The notes beneath the pieces are model-generated. The model had not been told where the DNA came from, did not search any database, and worked only from the letters and a program-made list of their open reading frames with translations. Of a stretch of 64,000 bases of DNA, positions 1 through 9,390 are shown piece after piece (the first letter of the stretch is position 1; every line of letters starts with the position of its first letter). The DNA is from CADEED01 sp963711635 (GTDB taxonomy: Bacteria > Pseudomonadota > Gammaproteobacteria > Steroidobacterales > Steroidobacteraceae). The translations under genes were made by a program, and so were the position numbers. Location of the stretch: contig CAVQEZ010000019.1 of the NCBI GenBank assembly GCA_963711635.1, positions 1 to 64,000 on the forward strand. The letters are read 5' to 3'.

Positions 1-34
1 GAATCCATCCCGACGATGCAGATGCTGCGATGTC

Positions 35-1361
35 TCATGGGCGACCGCGTCCTTGCGCTGCGGACCAGCCGTACGCGTCACGCGGCCGGGTGCGCTGGCG
101 TCGCACCGGCAGGAGGGCCGGCGCCGGCACGGTGGCCGGCGCGACGCACAGCACCAGGCGCATGACGGCGCCGGTGTACATCCAGAAGAAGATCCACGGA
201 TCGTGCAGCTCGACGAAGAACACGGCGCCGCTCACCGCGATGCCACCGATGACATAGGCGATGAGCTGGCGGCGTATGCCTTCGTCGGCCACCAGGCTGG
301 CGCGGCGCGCGCGCGCGATCGCCGAGAACAGCAGGTAGCAGCCGGTGAAGAGGCCCACCAGGCCCAGGTTGAACCACAGCGAGAAGTAGTGATTGTGCGG
401 CGAGAAGTGGAACGGCAACGACCAGTAGACGTTCCAGCCGAAACCGGTGATGAAGGTGATGGGCTGTTGCACCATGGCACCGAACAGGTCGGCCCAGATT
501 TCGGTGCGGCCGGAGGATGCTTCGGTGGCGTCGATGCTGGACGTCTGCCCGAAGACGCGCTCGGTCAGCAGGCCGCCGTACTGCGAGAAACTCAGGACGA
601 CGACCAGCACCACCAGCGATCCGAGCACCCAGCCGGCGATGCGGCTGTAGGAAATCAGTTGCCGGTACAGATAGGCGCCGATGGCGCAGGCCAGCACCGC
701 GCCGACGATGCCACCGCGCGATGCCGTCATGGCCAGCGCAATGCAGGACAGCAAGGCACCTCCGACCCAGGCGAGCCGCCTGGCGCCACGACTCGCGACC
801 GCGGCCGCGATCATGCCCGGCACGAACAGGATGATGTACGCGGCGTACTGGTTGGCCTCGCCGATGGCGCCCTGGGTGCGGCCGTCGATGCGCTCGCGAT
901 AGCCGAGGTTGACGATGCCCGAGGCGTCGAGGATGGTCGAGACGTTGGCGAATACCGCACCCAGCAGCATCCACTTGATCACTTTCATGCCGTCTTCGAC
1001 GTTGCGCACGCCGAACAGGAATACGGCGAAGAAGATGTAGCAGTCGATCAGCCCGCTCTTGAGCTTGATGCCGCTCTGGATGATGTTATATCCGGGGTAC
1101 TCGATGATGAGACCGGCGATCAGCATGGTGATGATGGCGTAGCCGATCTGCACGATGAAGGCCGCCTGCATCTGGCCCGCCGCCATGATCGAACTGCGCG
1201 CCACGACCATGCGCAACGCGAGGAAGGTCGCCACCAGATAGATGACCAGGTTCTTGGCCGAGAGTCCCGTGGTGATCGTGAGATCCCAGCGCAGCACTTC
1301 GGTTGCGAGAAGAAAAAACGACGTGATGCCGAGCAGAGTCGCCAGAAAAGTCCCCTTTCAC
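35..1361 (-). CDS. O-antigen ligase/polymerase-like membrane protein
   Basis: Polytopic inner-membrane protein of the Wzy/WaaL (O-antigen ligase) superfamily, expected to polymerise or ligate undecaprenyl-linked glycan. Many hydrophobic segments run through about 420 residues, with a periplasmic loop containing EASSGRTEIWADL and an HNHYF motif, as in this superfamily. The open frame begins at 1297 (GTG), but upstream in-frame codons encode another hydrophobic helix (FLATLLGITSFFLLATEVL). A GTG at 1361 enters that frame if one T is removed from the TTTT run near 1350, so 1361 is probably the true start and a homopolymer error is likely. It follows the glycosyl transferase gene ending at 1364 with almost no gap, so it is probably the last gene of the exopolysaccharide operon visible here. 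Polymerase and ligase cannot be told apart by eye. Confidence 0.75.
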
Positions 1362-1363
1362 AA

Positions 1364-2809
1364 TCAGTACGCTCGATCCGTACGGAACACGGCAAACGCC
1401 GTGGCCACCAGGATCTGCAGGTCTAGCAGCGGGGACCAGTTGCGCATGTACTCGAGATCGAAGACCACGCGCGCTTCCATGTCTTCCACGCGCGCCGTCT
1501 CACCCCGACAACCTCGCACTTGGGCAAGTCCCGTGATGCCCGGCAGGACCTTGTGACGAACCATGTACCGTTTGATCAGCTTGCGGTATTCCTCGTTGTG
1601 AGCCACCGCATGTGGGCGGGGTCCTACGAGGCTCATGGTTCCCTGCAATACGTTAATCAGCTGCGGTAGTTCGTCGAGCGACCAGCGCCGCAGGTGCCTG
1701 CCGACCGCCGTCACGCGCTGGTCGCAGGGCCGCGCCTGCGCGACCAGGGCGCCGTCCTCGCACACCGACATGGTGCGGAACTTGTAGACCTGGATCTCGC
1801 GGCCGTCGAGGCCGTAGCGCCGCTGGCGGAACAGCACCGGCCCCGGCGAGCTGCGTTTCACGGCCCACGCGATGCCTAACAACATCGGCGCCAGCAGCAC
1901 CAGCGCCAGCGCGGCGATCACCACGTCCATGAGCCGCTTGACCAGCCCGCGGTATCCGTGGAACGGCGTCTCGCACATCGCGACCACCGGAAAACCGAGG
2001 ATCTCGCTGGTGCGCTGCTGGATCATGTCGAAGCCGCTGACGTCCGGCACGTAGTAGATGGACGCGGTGGTGTCGCCCAGCTCGTTGACCAGGTCGCGCA
2101 TGCGCGTGACCTGCCCCGGCGGGATCGCGATGAAGATCACGTCGATGTTGCGGTTCCTGACGAAATCGGCGACGTCGCTGAAGCGCCCGAGCAGCTGCGC
2201 GTACTTGGCGCAGCCGAGGCGGTCGCTGCCGCGGTCGTCGAAGAAGCCGGCCACCGACATGCCGAGCTCGCTATGCAGCGACAGGCGCCGCGCCAGCTCC
2301 TGGCTTGCCCCCGTGCACCCGACGATGATGGCGCGGCGCGCGTGCGCGGCGTCCATGAGCAGCGCGCGCGTGATCGATTGCAGCGACAGCTGCAGGACCA
2401 CCAGCAGCAACGGCGTGACCAGCACCCAGGTCACGACCACGCGGCGCGAGTACTCTTCGGAGAACTTGGTGATGTAACCCAGCCCCAGCAGGCAGGCCAC
2501 CAGCACCGCCCAGCGCCACAACAACGTGGTGGCCAGCTCGATGCGCCCCGAGACCACCTGCGAGGTGGCATTGCTGGGCAGCACGGCGAGCGTGAAGGTG
2601 GCGGCGAGAATCGACAGCACCAGGAAGGGGCGATCGTAGTCGACGTCGTACAAAAGCGTGAGTGGATAGAACATGAAGCCGGCGAGCACCGCGGGCAGCG
2701 CGTCCATCATCCACAGCAGCACCGGCGCGGCCAGCGAGGTGCCACGCTTGAAGATGATCGGCTGGTGTACCTGGTTGTTCTGGTACTGGTATTCGTACTG
2801 CGAATTCAT
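1364..2809 (-). CDS. Undecaprenyl-phosphate sugar phosphotransferase (WcaJ/WbaP type)
   Basis: Initiating enzyme of exopolysaccharide repeat-unit synthesis: transfers a hexose-1-phosphate from a UDP-sugar to undecaprenyl phosphate at the inner membrane. The 481-residue protein has about four N-terminal membrane segments (roughly residues 25-140), a nucleotide-binding-like central region (RRAIIVGCTGASQELARR) and a C-terminal bacterial sugar transferase domain from about residue 285. That domain carries the family signatures GPVLFRQRRYGLDG, YKFRTM, DELPQLINVL, MSLVGPRP and PGITGLAQV. The length is typical for polyprenyl glycosylphosphotransferases of the WcaJ class. The sugar, probably glucose, is inferred from the family. 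A purine-rich GGGAGAGAGG stretch precedes the ATG. Confidence 0.92.
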   Translation of the reverse strand: MNSQYEYQYQNNQVHQPIIFKRGTSLAAPVLLWMMDALPAVLAGFMFYPLTLLYDVDYDRPFLVLSILAATFTLAVLPSNATSQVVSGRIELATTLLWRWAVLVACLLGLGYITKFSEEYSRRVVVTWVLVTPLLLVVLQLSLQSITRALLMDAAHARRAIIVGCTGASQELARRLSLHSELGMSVAGFFDDRGSDRLGCAKYAQLLGRFSDVADFVRNRNIDVIFIAIPPGQVTRMRDLVNELGDTTASIYYVPDVSGFDMIQQRTSEILGFPVVAMCETPFHGYRGLVKRLMDVVIAALALVLLAPMLLGIAWAVKRSSPGPVLFRQRRYGLDGREIQVYKFRTMSVCEDGALVAQARPCDQRVTAVGRHLRRWSLDELPQLINVLQGTMSLVGPRPHAVAHNEEYRKLIKRYMVRHKVLPGITGLAQVRGCRGETARVEDMEARVVFDLEYMRNWSPLLDLQILVATAFAVFRTDRAY

Positions 2810-2931
2810 CGCGCGCCTCTCTCCCGGACACCCCCAGAATAGAAAAGGGCCGGCGTCGTCGACGCCAGCCCCTCGGCAATACGCGTATCAACGGACGATT
2901 ACACGACCCGTGGCACGCTCCTACATTGTGG

Positions 2932-4375
2932 CTATTGGACCGACAGCGAAGGCGGCGATGTCGGACTCAAGGACGACGTCACGCCCTGGAGCGTCTGGTC
3001 CATGTTGTGCAGCCAGTTTTCGAGGTTGGTGTACCCATTCGACGCCGTGGAGTTCGGATTCGATGGCAGCGTCAGGCGGCGCGTGTGCTGTGTCAGCGAC
3101 GGCCAGCCGCCGGCATTCTTGTTGCAACGGGTGCTGCCGTTCGAAGCCACGCAGTTGATGATGCCGCCGCTGCGGTTCTTCACGTGCGAAATGATGCGCT
3201 TGTCGGCGCTGTCGCGATCGGTCGGACGCGCACCGGCGTATGACAGCACGCGGTTGTAAACCGCGTTGTTGGCGGTCTTGCGCAGCGTGATGCCGCTGTT
3301 CCACACCGGCGCGGTCGAGAGCTGCAGCAGGTTGGGAATCACGTTGCCGCTCGTCAACGACACGATCTGCGAAATCGAGCTGCCGGATTCCGGCGCGTAG
3401 ATGTCGTTCACGTAAGCGCGCGAACCGGAAACCAGCGCCGCGGAGCCGCCGGTGCGCAGCCAGATGGGCTTGGTATCGCGGTTGTAGCTAGGGCCGCGCA
3501 GGATCACGTTGCCGACGATCGAGCTCTTGGTGACCCGGTCGTAGTCGGTCTGCATGTCCATGTCCATGTTGGCGCGGTTGTAGATCAGGTTGTTCACGAA
3601 CACCAGCTCGCGCGAACGCGCCAGCGGATTGCGCTCCACCTGGTGCGCCATCAGGTTGCCGATCATGGTGACGCGGCCGCCGCTCTTGCTCGATCCGAGC
3701 AGCACGCCGAAACCGTGTTTCTCGCGCGTCCTGCCGTCATCGCTCATGTGCAGCGACTCGTTGAGCGGCTCGGCGAAAATGTTGTTGGTGAAAGTGATGT
3801 TGTCGTGCCAGCCCCAGACGCTGGCGGTCTCGTCGATGGCCCAGCTGAACGTGCAATGGTCGATGACGATGTTCTTGACCTGCCGGCTGTCGCTGCCCTC
3901 GATCTTCAGCGAATCGCGGTTGTCCGGATCCGGGCCGTTGGTGTCGTCGCCCGCACGCACGCGGATGTGCTGCACGAGGATGTCGATTGGCCTGGATGCG
4001 CAGCGCCGCGCCGCGGATCATGATGCCGGGCGAAGGCGCCGTCTGGCCGGCGATGGTCAGGTTGCCATTGCGGACCATCATGTCGGTGGTGATGCGGATG
4101 GTGCCCGACACTTCGAACACGCAGACGCGCGGACCGGATGCGTCCGAGACGCAGGCCTTGAGCGAGCCGGCGCCGCTGGCATTGAGGTTGGTGACCTTGT
4201 AGACCGTGCCGCCACGGCCCGCGACGGTCTCCATGCCATAGCCGGCCGCACCCGGGATCACCGGACGTGCCTGCACGCTGGCGGCTCCGAGCATCAGCGC
4301 GGCGGCGGCCAGCAAAGCGGTGTACGTCATGAGGCGGGTGCGTGCATGAATGCGGCGGACTTTAGCAAGGCTCAT
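2932..4375 (-). CDS. Secreted right-handed parallel beta-helix (pectate-lyase-like) protein, frameshifted
   Basis: Probable extracytoplasmic polysaccharide lyase or binding protein. A signal peptide (LLAAAALMLGAASVQA) is followed by IPGAAGYGMETVAGRGG and GTIRITTDMM, the typical N-terminus of pectate-lyase-C-like beta-helices. The second part has repeated short strands (NIVIDHCTFSWAIDE, NITFTNNIFAEPL, LVFVNNLIYNRANMD). The frame breaks once near 3985 (ALRIQA... then ...VQHIRVRAGDD); dropping or adding one base there joins both halves into about 480 residues. Start could be 4375 or the later ATG at 4330. In an exopolysaccharide operon such proteins usually trim or modify the polymer during export; the substrate is unknown. 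It lies between the Ig/FN3 lipoprotein and WcaJ genes on the same strand. Confidence 0.75.
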
Positions 4376-4419
4376 TCCTTAAACCCCTCGGAAAAAATGG
4401 AAGATGCGTGTCAGAACGT

Positions 4420-5131
4420 TTCAGATGGACTTCATCGCGGCGGTCGTAGGCGGGCCTTCGAGGCCGCCGGCATTCACGGCGATCACCGCGAAGTACCAGA
4501 TGCCCTTCATCGAGCGTGGAGAACTGCGTACGCGGTCTGGGCGGGATCGTCGATGAAAATGCTGTGGTCGAGGTCTTCGGCAGTGCGTCCGTAGACGATG
4601 CGATATCCGGCGAGATCATCCAGCGGCGAGCCGTCGCACTTGGCGGGCGGCGTCTCCCACGCGCAGCGTGGCAACGCCGGTGACTGCCGACGCCGATCAC
4701 GGTGATCGAAAACGGCTGGGTCGACGACCTGGCGCGCAGCGTCCGCCACCGTGATGGTGATGGCTTCGTATATCGCCAACGTCGGTGGCGCCGGGCGTGC
4801 CGGTGATGCGTGCCACTGCTCGGATCGAAGCTGGCCCAGGGCGGCAGATTCTCGGCACTGAAAGTCAGCTGTCGTTTTCGGGATCGCTGGCAGCAGGCTG
4901 GAACTCATACGCGACGCCGACGTGGGCCGTGGTTTCGCCATCAGCGGAGATGGTCGGGGCCTGGTTGGTCGTCGAGGGTGCCGGGGCCGGCGCCGGAGCC
5001 GGTGTGGGCGCTGGAGCAGAACCCTGTGAAGCCGTGGTGCCGGTACCGCCTCCCCCACCACAGCCGTGGCAGAAGGCCAGTGCAATGGCAGGTAAGAAAG
5101 CTCTTACAGAATCGGTGAGTCGGAATTGCAT
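4420..5131 (-). pseudogene. Ig-like/fibronectin-III lipoprotein of the exopolysaccharide locus, frameshifted
   Basis: An N-terminal signal sequence ending in a cysteine (LAFCHGCGGGGG) suggests a lipoprotein, followed by a Pro/Ala-rich linker and a putative-Ig (cadherin-like) repeat reading NQAPTISADGETTAHVGVAY. After at least two frame changes (near 4870 and 4640-4780) the sequence continues into a fibronectin-III-like domain: CDGSPLDDLAGYRIVYGR, and in a third frame IWYFAVIAVNAGGLEGPP, ending at a TGA at 4420. A good ribosome site (GGAGG) lies 10 bases before the ATG. This architecture is often found beside polysaccharide export genes. Function unknown; cell-surface polymer binding is a reasonable guess. 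The breaks could be real or sequence error. Confidence 0.6.
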
Positions 5132-5395
5132 GTGTCGGAATCCTCCGGCCCACCGCTCCGTGGGGTGGGCGATTTAGGAGTCCGCGTGCAATCGATTCAA
5201 CGCAATGGAAAAAAAGTGCCGTGACGCCGGCGACGTCGCCGAACCACGACAAAAGAATTAATTCAAATACTTAGCTTCCGGGCAGGGTTTCCCGGGCTGT
5301 AAAAAATGTGAGCTGGATTCGGTCGCCTGAGGGCTGCCGGTCGTCTTACCCGCCCTCATCCGACTCTTATATATGGACTTGGGCGGGGGCCGCGG
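5132..5395 (-). promoter_or_regulatory. Intergenic region with two adjacent perfect palindromes
   Basis: This 264-base gap separates the nucleotide-sugar dehydrogenase from the Ig/FN3 lipoprotein and is the largest gap inside the exopolysaccharide run. It holds a perfect 14-bp palindrome CGGCGACGTCGCCG at 5228-5241 and a perfect 10-bp palindrome GAATTAATTC at 5255-5264 inside an AT-rich patch that contrasts with the GC-rich surroundings. A promoter with operator sites for the downstream genes (lipoprotein, beta-helix, WcaJ, Wzy) is plausible, but I could not assign a convincing -35/-10 pair. Confidence 0.35.
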
Positions 5396-6755
5396 CTACC
5401 AGCAGACGCCCTCGTAGCGGCAGCGGAGCAGATCGCGGTTCGGCAGGTTGACGAGGTCGATCAGATATTGGTCCGGCCGCACGCGTACCTGCAGGGCGTC
5501 GTTCAGCGCCGATTGCTGCAATCCAACGAGGATCACGTCGGACGGATCGATCATCTCGTTCGATCTGCTCGCACAGCAGCGAGCCGAGATGCGGGATGTG
5601 CGCCTCGATGTAGCTGCGATTGGCGCCGAGCAGCCGCGAGAGCTGCACTTCCGGATCGAAGATGCGCAGCTCGCAGCCCTCGCCTAGCAGCCGTTTGGCC
5701 ACCATGACCAGCGGCGACTTCGCGCAGGTCGTCGGTGCCAGTCTTGAACGACAGGCCCAGCATGCCGACCTTGCGGCCGGCCTAGCTTCAGGATCTTGTC
5801 GACCGCGTGATCGATGTGCACGCCGGTTGCTCACGAGCAGGCTGGACAGCATCGGGCATCTCGAGATCGTTCTGCTTCGCAATCTGCGTCAGCGCGCGCA
5901 GATCCTTGGGCAGGCAGGAGCCGCCGAAGGCGAACCCCGGCTTCAGGTAGGCCGGCGAAATGTTCAGCCGCTTATCGGCGCACACCAGGCGCATGACCTC
6001 GTGCGAATCGATGCCCAGCGACTGCGAGATGCGGCCGATCTCGTTGGCGAAGGTGATCTTGAGCGCATGAAACGCGTTGCAGCTCATCTTGAGCGTCTCG
6101 GCCACGCGGATGTTGGTCACCATGAAGCGCGCGTCCAGGTGCTGGAAGATCTCGCGCACGGCGTTGACCGCGGCTTCGCAGTTGCCGCCCACGATGGTGT
6201 ACGGCGGATGATCGTAGTCGCGGATCGAAGAGCCTTCGCGCAGGAATTCCGGCTGGAAGCACAGGCCGAAATCGACGCCGGATTTCTTGCCGCTGGCGCG
6301 TTCGAGGATGGGCTCGATCTTCTCTTCCACCGTTCCCGGCTGCACCGTCGAGCGGACACGATGGTGTGGAACTCGCGCTTGGCCTTGATCGCCGCGCCGA
6401 TCTGCTCCGCCAGGCGCAGGATGGCGGTGAGGTCCTGGCTGCCATTGGCGGCCGACGGCGTGCCCACGCAGATGAACGAAACCTCGGTGTCGTGCACCGC
6501 CCTGCAGCGGCATCGTCGGTAACGGTCACGCGGCCCGAATCGACCACGTCGCGCATCAGCTCCTGGATGCCCTCTTCGAGAATCGGCGACTTGCGCGCGC
6601 GGATCAGGTCCAGCTTCACCGGATCGATGTCGACGCCGATCACGCTGGTGGCCATCGCGCGCCAGGCAGGCCAGCGACACCGCGCCCACGTAGCCGAGAC
6701 CGAAGATGCTGATGCGTTTGGTGGCCGCGGGCCTGCGCTCGACGTCGTTAGCTAG
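5396..6755 (-). pseudogene. AlgD-like UDP-glucose/GDP-mannose 6-dehydrogenase, multiply frameshifted
   Basis: Cytosolic NAD-dependent enzyme oxidising a nucleotide sugar to its uronate, supplying acidic sugars to the polymer. Joined across frames it shows the Rossmann start KRISIFGLGYVGAVSLACL, VIGVDIDPVKLDLIR (partly shifted), FHTIVVRSTVQPGTVEE, CFQPEFLREGSSI, the catalytic-Cys block FAFGGSCLPKDLRALT, MLGLSFKTGTDDLRE, LGANRSYIEAHIPHLGSLL, and a C-terminus LIDLVNLPNRDLLRCRYEG-VCW with stop at 5396. The ADKRLNISPAYLKPG stretch and the GVCW end resemble AlgD (GDP-mannose) more than Ugd. At least five single-base frame changes (near 5560, 5720, 5780, 6350 and 6500-6660) break the frame. The start is uncertain because the 5' end runs into an inverted repeat at 6761-6799. 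Confidence 0.8.
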
Positions 6756-6760
6756 GGGTC

Positions 6761-6799
6761 TGGCTCCATTTTCGTCCTCGAAAATGGTGCCTGACCCCA
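6761..6799. repeat. Short palindromic repeat (REP-like)
   Basis: An imperfect palindrome between the CpsD-type kinase and the dehydrogenase. The inner part CCATTTTCG-TCCT-CGAAAATGG is a perfect 9-bp stem; outer arms GGTCTGGCT and TGCCTGACC are also nearly complementary. It sits where the dehydrogenase start codon should be, so it may be a transcript-processing or attenuating hairpin within the operon, or a dispersed REP-type element. No second copy was seen in this window. Confidence 0.55.
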
Positions 6800-6840
6800 T
6801 TTCTCCCACCGCAACCTCCGGCGAACCCGCCGCAGTGCCT

Positions 6841-7701
6841 TTAGTAGTAAGCACTTTCGTTGCGTTCCTTCGAGCGATTGAGCGCCACGCCGAGCAGATT
6901 CATTTCGCTCAGCACTTCCTTGGCGCCGCGCAGCATGGCGCGGCCGCTCTTGCCCTCCGAGACCACCAGCAGCAGCGAATCGAATTGCGGCGCGAACGCC
7001 AGCACGTCGTCCGACGCCAGCAGCGGCGGCATGTCGAAGATCACGATGCGGCGCGGCATCTCGCGCTCCAGCGCCGCGGTGAACTCGCCCATGCGCGGGC
7101 TGTTCAGGAATTCGGAGGAATGCTGGAAGGCGCGCGCGTTCGGGATCACGCCCAGCCGCTCCGAATGCAGGTTGTAGACCACGTCGTCGAGCTCGGCTTT
7201 GCCGAGCAGGTAGTCCGACAGGCCCTTCTCGAAGCTCATGCCGAGGTAGTTGGCGATCTGCGGGCGCTGCAGGTCGAGGTCCACGAGGAACACGAAAGTG
7301 TTCACGTCCTGCGACAGCGCCAGCGCCAGGTTGATGGCGGTCAGCGTCTTGCCCTCGCCCACCGACATGCCGGAGACGGCGATCGAGCTCCACTTGTGCA
7401 TGTCGAGGCGCCGCAGCACGCGCGTGCGCAGGATCTTGAAGGCGCGCAGCGCGGCGGTGTCCGAGACCGCTGGCAGCACGCACTGCCGTTCCATGGCGCG
7501 CACGTCCACGCTGGCGTTCTGGAAGCGGCGTGCATGCTGCAGGTCGGCCGGTGCCGCGCTCACGCGGCGCACACGCTGCCTGAGGTGCGAGGACTCGATG
7601 GCGTTCGGACGCTCGGCGCCAGGCCTCTCGGCGCCGGCTCTGTCAGCGCCAGCTCTTTCAGCAAAGTTGCGGCGAATGGCGTCTTCCATGGTCGTGCTCA
7701 T
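6841..7701 (-). CDS. CpsD/CapB-type tyrosine autokinase for polysaccharide export
   Basis: Cytoplasmic BY-kinase ATPase domain that partners the Wzz-type protein encoded just upstream and controls chain length and export by cycling autophosphorylation. Of 286 residues, the Walker A motif is SGMSVGEGKTLTA (about 110-122), the Walker A' motif is LVDLDLQRP (about 143), and the C-terminus has a short Tyr cluster (SAYY) typical of BY-kinase tails. An N-terminal Ala/Glu/Arg/Pro-rich repeat (AGADRAGAERPGAERP) forms a flexible region. The frame is open to 7809, but the ATG at 7701 (MSTTMEDAIRRNF) is the better start because it lies 70 bases after the Wzz gene. Closest named group is the exosortase-associated tyrosine kinase family; no exosortase is in this window. 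Confidence 0.88.
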   Translation of the reverse strand: MSTTMEDAIRRNFAERAGADRAGAERPGAERPNAIESSHLRQRVRRVSAAPADLQHARRFQNASVDVRAMERQCVLPAVSDTAALRAFKILRTRVLRRLDMHKWSSIAVSGMSVGEGKTLTAINLALALSQDVNTFVFLVDLDLQRPQIANYLGMSFEKGLSDYLLGKAELDDVVYNLHSERLGVIPNARAFQHSSEFLNSPRMGEFTAALEREMPRRIVIFDMPPLLASDDVLAFAPQFDSLLLVVSEGKSGRAMLRGAKEVLSEMNLLGVALNRSKERNESAYY

Positions 7702-7771
7702 TGATGTCTCACTTTGTTCAAAAACGATCAGAGAAAATTCTGGATGACGCTGAACGCGACCCACACACCGA

Positions 7772-9379
7772 TCACCCGCTGGCGGTGGCCGCGGCGAATC
7801 GCCAGGCATTGCGGCGGCGCGAGCGCGAATTGCGGATCGTGGGAATGGCGACCAGCGGCGATACCAGCAGCAGCTCGCGCACGTCGCGCGCGCCGCGAAC
7901 CTTCGGGTCCAGCGCCTCGGCGGCCACGGTCGCGGTCAAGGCCAGGACCACCGAGGCCACCAGGCCGATGAGCAGGATGGCCAGGCGCTGCGGTTTGCCC
8001 GGCACCGAGGGCAGCATGGGCGCCTGCACCAGGCGGAACTCATCCGCGCGTCCGCCGACGATGGCGGACTCGCTCACCTCGGCGTCCATCTGGCGATTGA
8101 GCAGCTGCTCGTACTTCTCGCGCGCGATGGTCAGGTCGCGCGTGGCATTCGCGTATTCGCGCTCGACCTGCGGCGTCGCCGTCACGTTCTTTTCGATGAC
8201 CGGCGAGCTTGGCGCGCAAACCCGGCGTTCTGCGCCTCGATGCTGCCGAGCTGGCTGTCGATGGCGCTGATCTGCGTGCGCAGCTGCATGCCCACCGGCG
8301 TGCCGTCGGACATTTCCACGTCGCCGCGCTCGCCGGACTTCATGCGGGTTTCGAGCGTGGCGATGTCGCGCTGCAGTTTCTTGATGTCGGGATGCTCCTC
8401 GCCGTAACGCTGCCGGGCCTCGGCCAGCGTGGCGCGCTTCTGGTTGAGCTGCGAACGCAGGCTGGTGCCCGCGCCGGCGCTGGTGCCGTACTTCAGGCTG
8501 TCGATCTGCCGGCGCAGCGCGATCATGTCCGGATGGCTCGTCGTCGTAGGTGGAGCGCATGCGGTTGTACTGGTCCTCGAGCTGCCGCACGCTGGCCGCG
8601 TCCGGACCCGCCGAGCGCTGCTGCTCGAGCTGTGCCATCAGGAACACGCGATCCTGGCGCAGCGACCGCGCCTGCATGTCGTTCTGCTGGATCTGCGCCT
8701 CGGTGCGATCCATGATGGTCATGTTGACCTGCGTGAGCTCGGGCAACTGGCCGTAGTTGGCCTTCTTGAAGTCCGCCAGCTTGGATTCGAGCTGCGCCAC
8801 GTGCGTGCGCACGCGCTCGGCTTCCTTGGCGTAGAACTCGGCGGCGTTGGTGGCGCGGCCCTGGCGCTGGCGGCGATGTTCGGCAAGGAACTGCGCCACC
8901 AGCCAGGTGGCGCCCTTCTGCGCCTTCTCCGGCACCTTGTTGTCGTACGAGACGGTGAATGCATCCACCACCTCGCGCTCGCGGCCGGTGCGCGGGTCGA
9001 GAATGGGCGTGGTGACGATCTTCACGTTGATGTCGCGCCGCAGCCGCTTGAGCGCGGCGGATTCTTCCTCATCCGGATACAGCTTGTGCAGCTCGTTGAG
9101 CTTGCGCAGGTTGGCATCCGTGAGCACGATGCCCGTGAGGTTCTGCACGTATTGATCGGCGTAGTCGGACTCGCCATTGCCGGCCTGCACGGACAGCGAC
9201 TGCGCGGCCGATGGCTCGTCGATTTCGACCAGGCCCGACGACGTGTAGATGTCAGGCAGCGTCAGCGACATCAGGATGGCCAGCACCGCGATCGGTATCG
9301 CGATGCCGAACAGCAGCGCCTTGCGGCGCGCGATCGCGTGTATGTAGTCGGAAAATTCGGGTGATGCCTGAGCTTCCAT
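7772..9379 (-). CDS. Polysaccharide chain-length determinant (Wzz/GumC family), frameshifted
   Basis: Inner-membrane polysaccharide co-polymerase. Starts MEAQASPEFSDYIHAIARRK, then a first membrane helix (LLFGIAIPIAVLAILMSLTL), a long periplasmic coiled-coil region (EFYAKEAERVRTHVAQLESK; TLAEARQRYGEEHPDIKKL) and a second helix near the C-terminus (LAILLIGLVASVVLALTATV), the standard Wzz fold plan. The frame shifts twice, near 8535 and 8210; the middle segment reads in another frame (8182-8526). Joined length is about 535 residues, as in GumC/EpsF-like proteins. It lies 11 bases from the barrel gene and 70 from the tyrosine kinase, consistent with one operon. ATG at 9379 was chosen over the open upstream extension because homology-like sequence begins there. 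Confidence 0.85.
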   Translation of the reverse strand: MEAQASPEFSDYIHAIARRKALLFGIAIPIAVLAILMSLTLPDIYTSSGLVEIDEPSAAQSLSVQAGNGESDYADQYVQNLTGIVLTDANLRKLNELHKLYPDEEESAALKRLRRDINVKIVTTPILDPRTGREREVVDAFTVSYDNKVPEKAQKGATWLVAQFLAEHRRQRQGRATNAAEFYAKEAERVRTHVAQLESKLADFKKANYGQLPELTQVNMTIMDRTEAQIQQNDMQARSLRQDRVFLMAQLEQQRSAGPDAASVRQLEDQYNRMRSTYDDEPSGHDRAAPADRQPEVRHQRRRGHQPAFAAQPEARHAGRGPAALRRGASRHQETAARHRHARNPHEVRRARRRGNVRRHAGGHAAAHADQRHRQPARQHRGAERRVCAPSSPVIEKNVTATPQVEREYANATRDLTIAREKYEQLLNRQMDAEVSESAIVGGRADEFRLVQAPMLPSVPGKPQRLAILLIGLVASVVLALTATVAAEALDPKVRGARDVRELLLVSPLVAIPTIRNSRSRRRNAWRFAAATASG

Positions 9380-9390
9380 TGATCCGTTCC

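Noticed and set aside
53..1426. 457-codon plus-strand frame opposite the Wzy/WaaL-like gene
   Set aside because: Composition rich in Gln, His, Arg and Asp with no hydrophobic core or motif; the opposite strand encodes a clear membrane protein.
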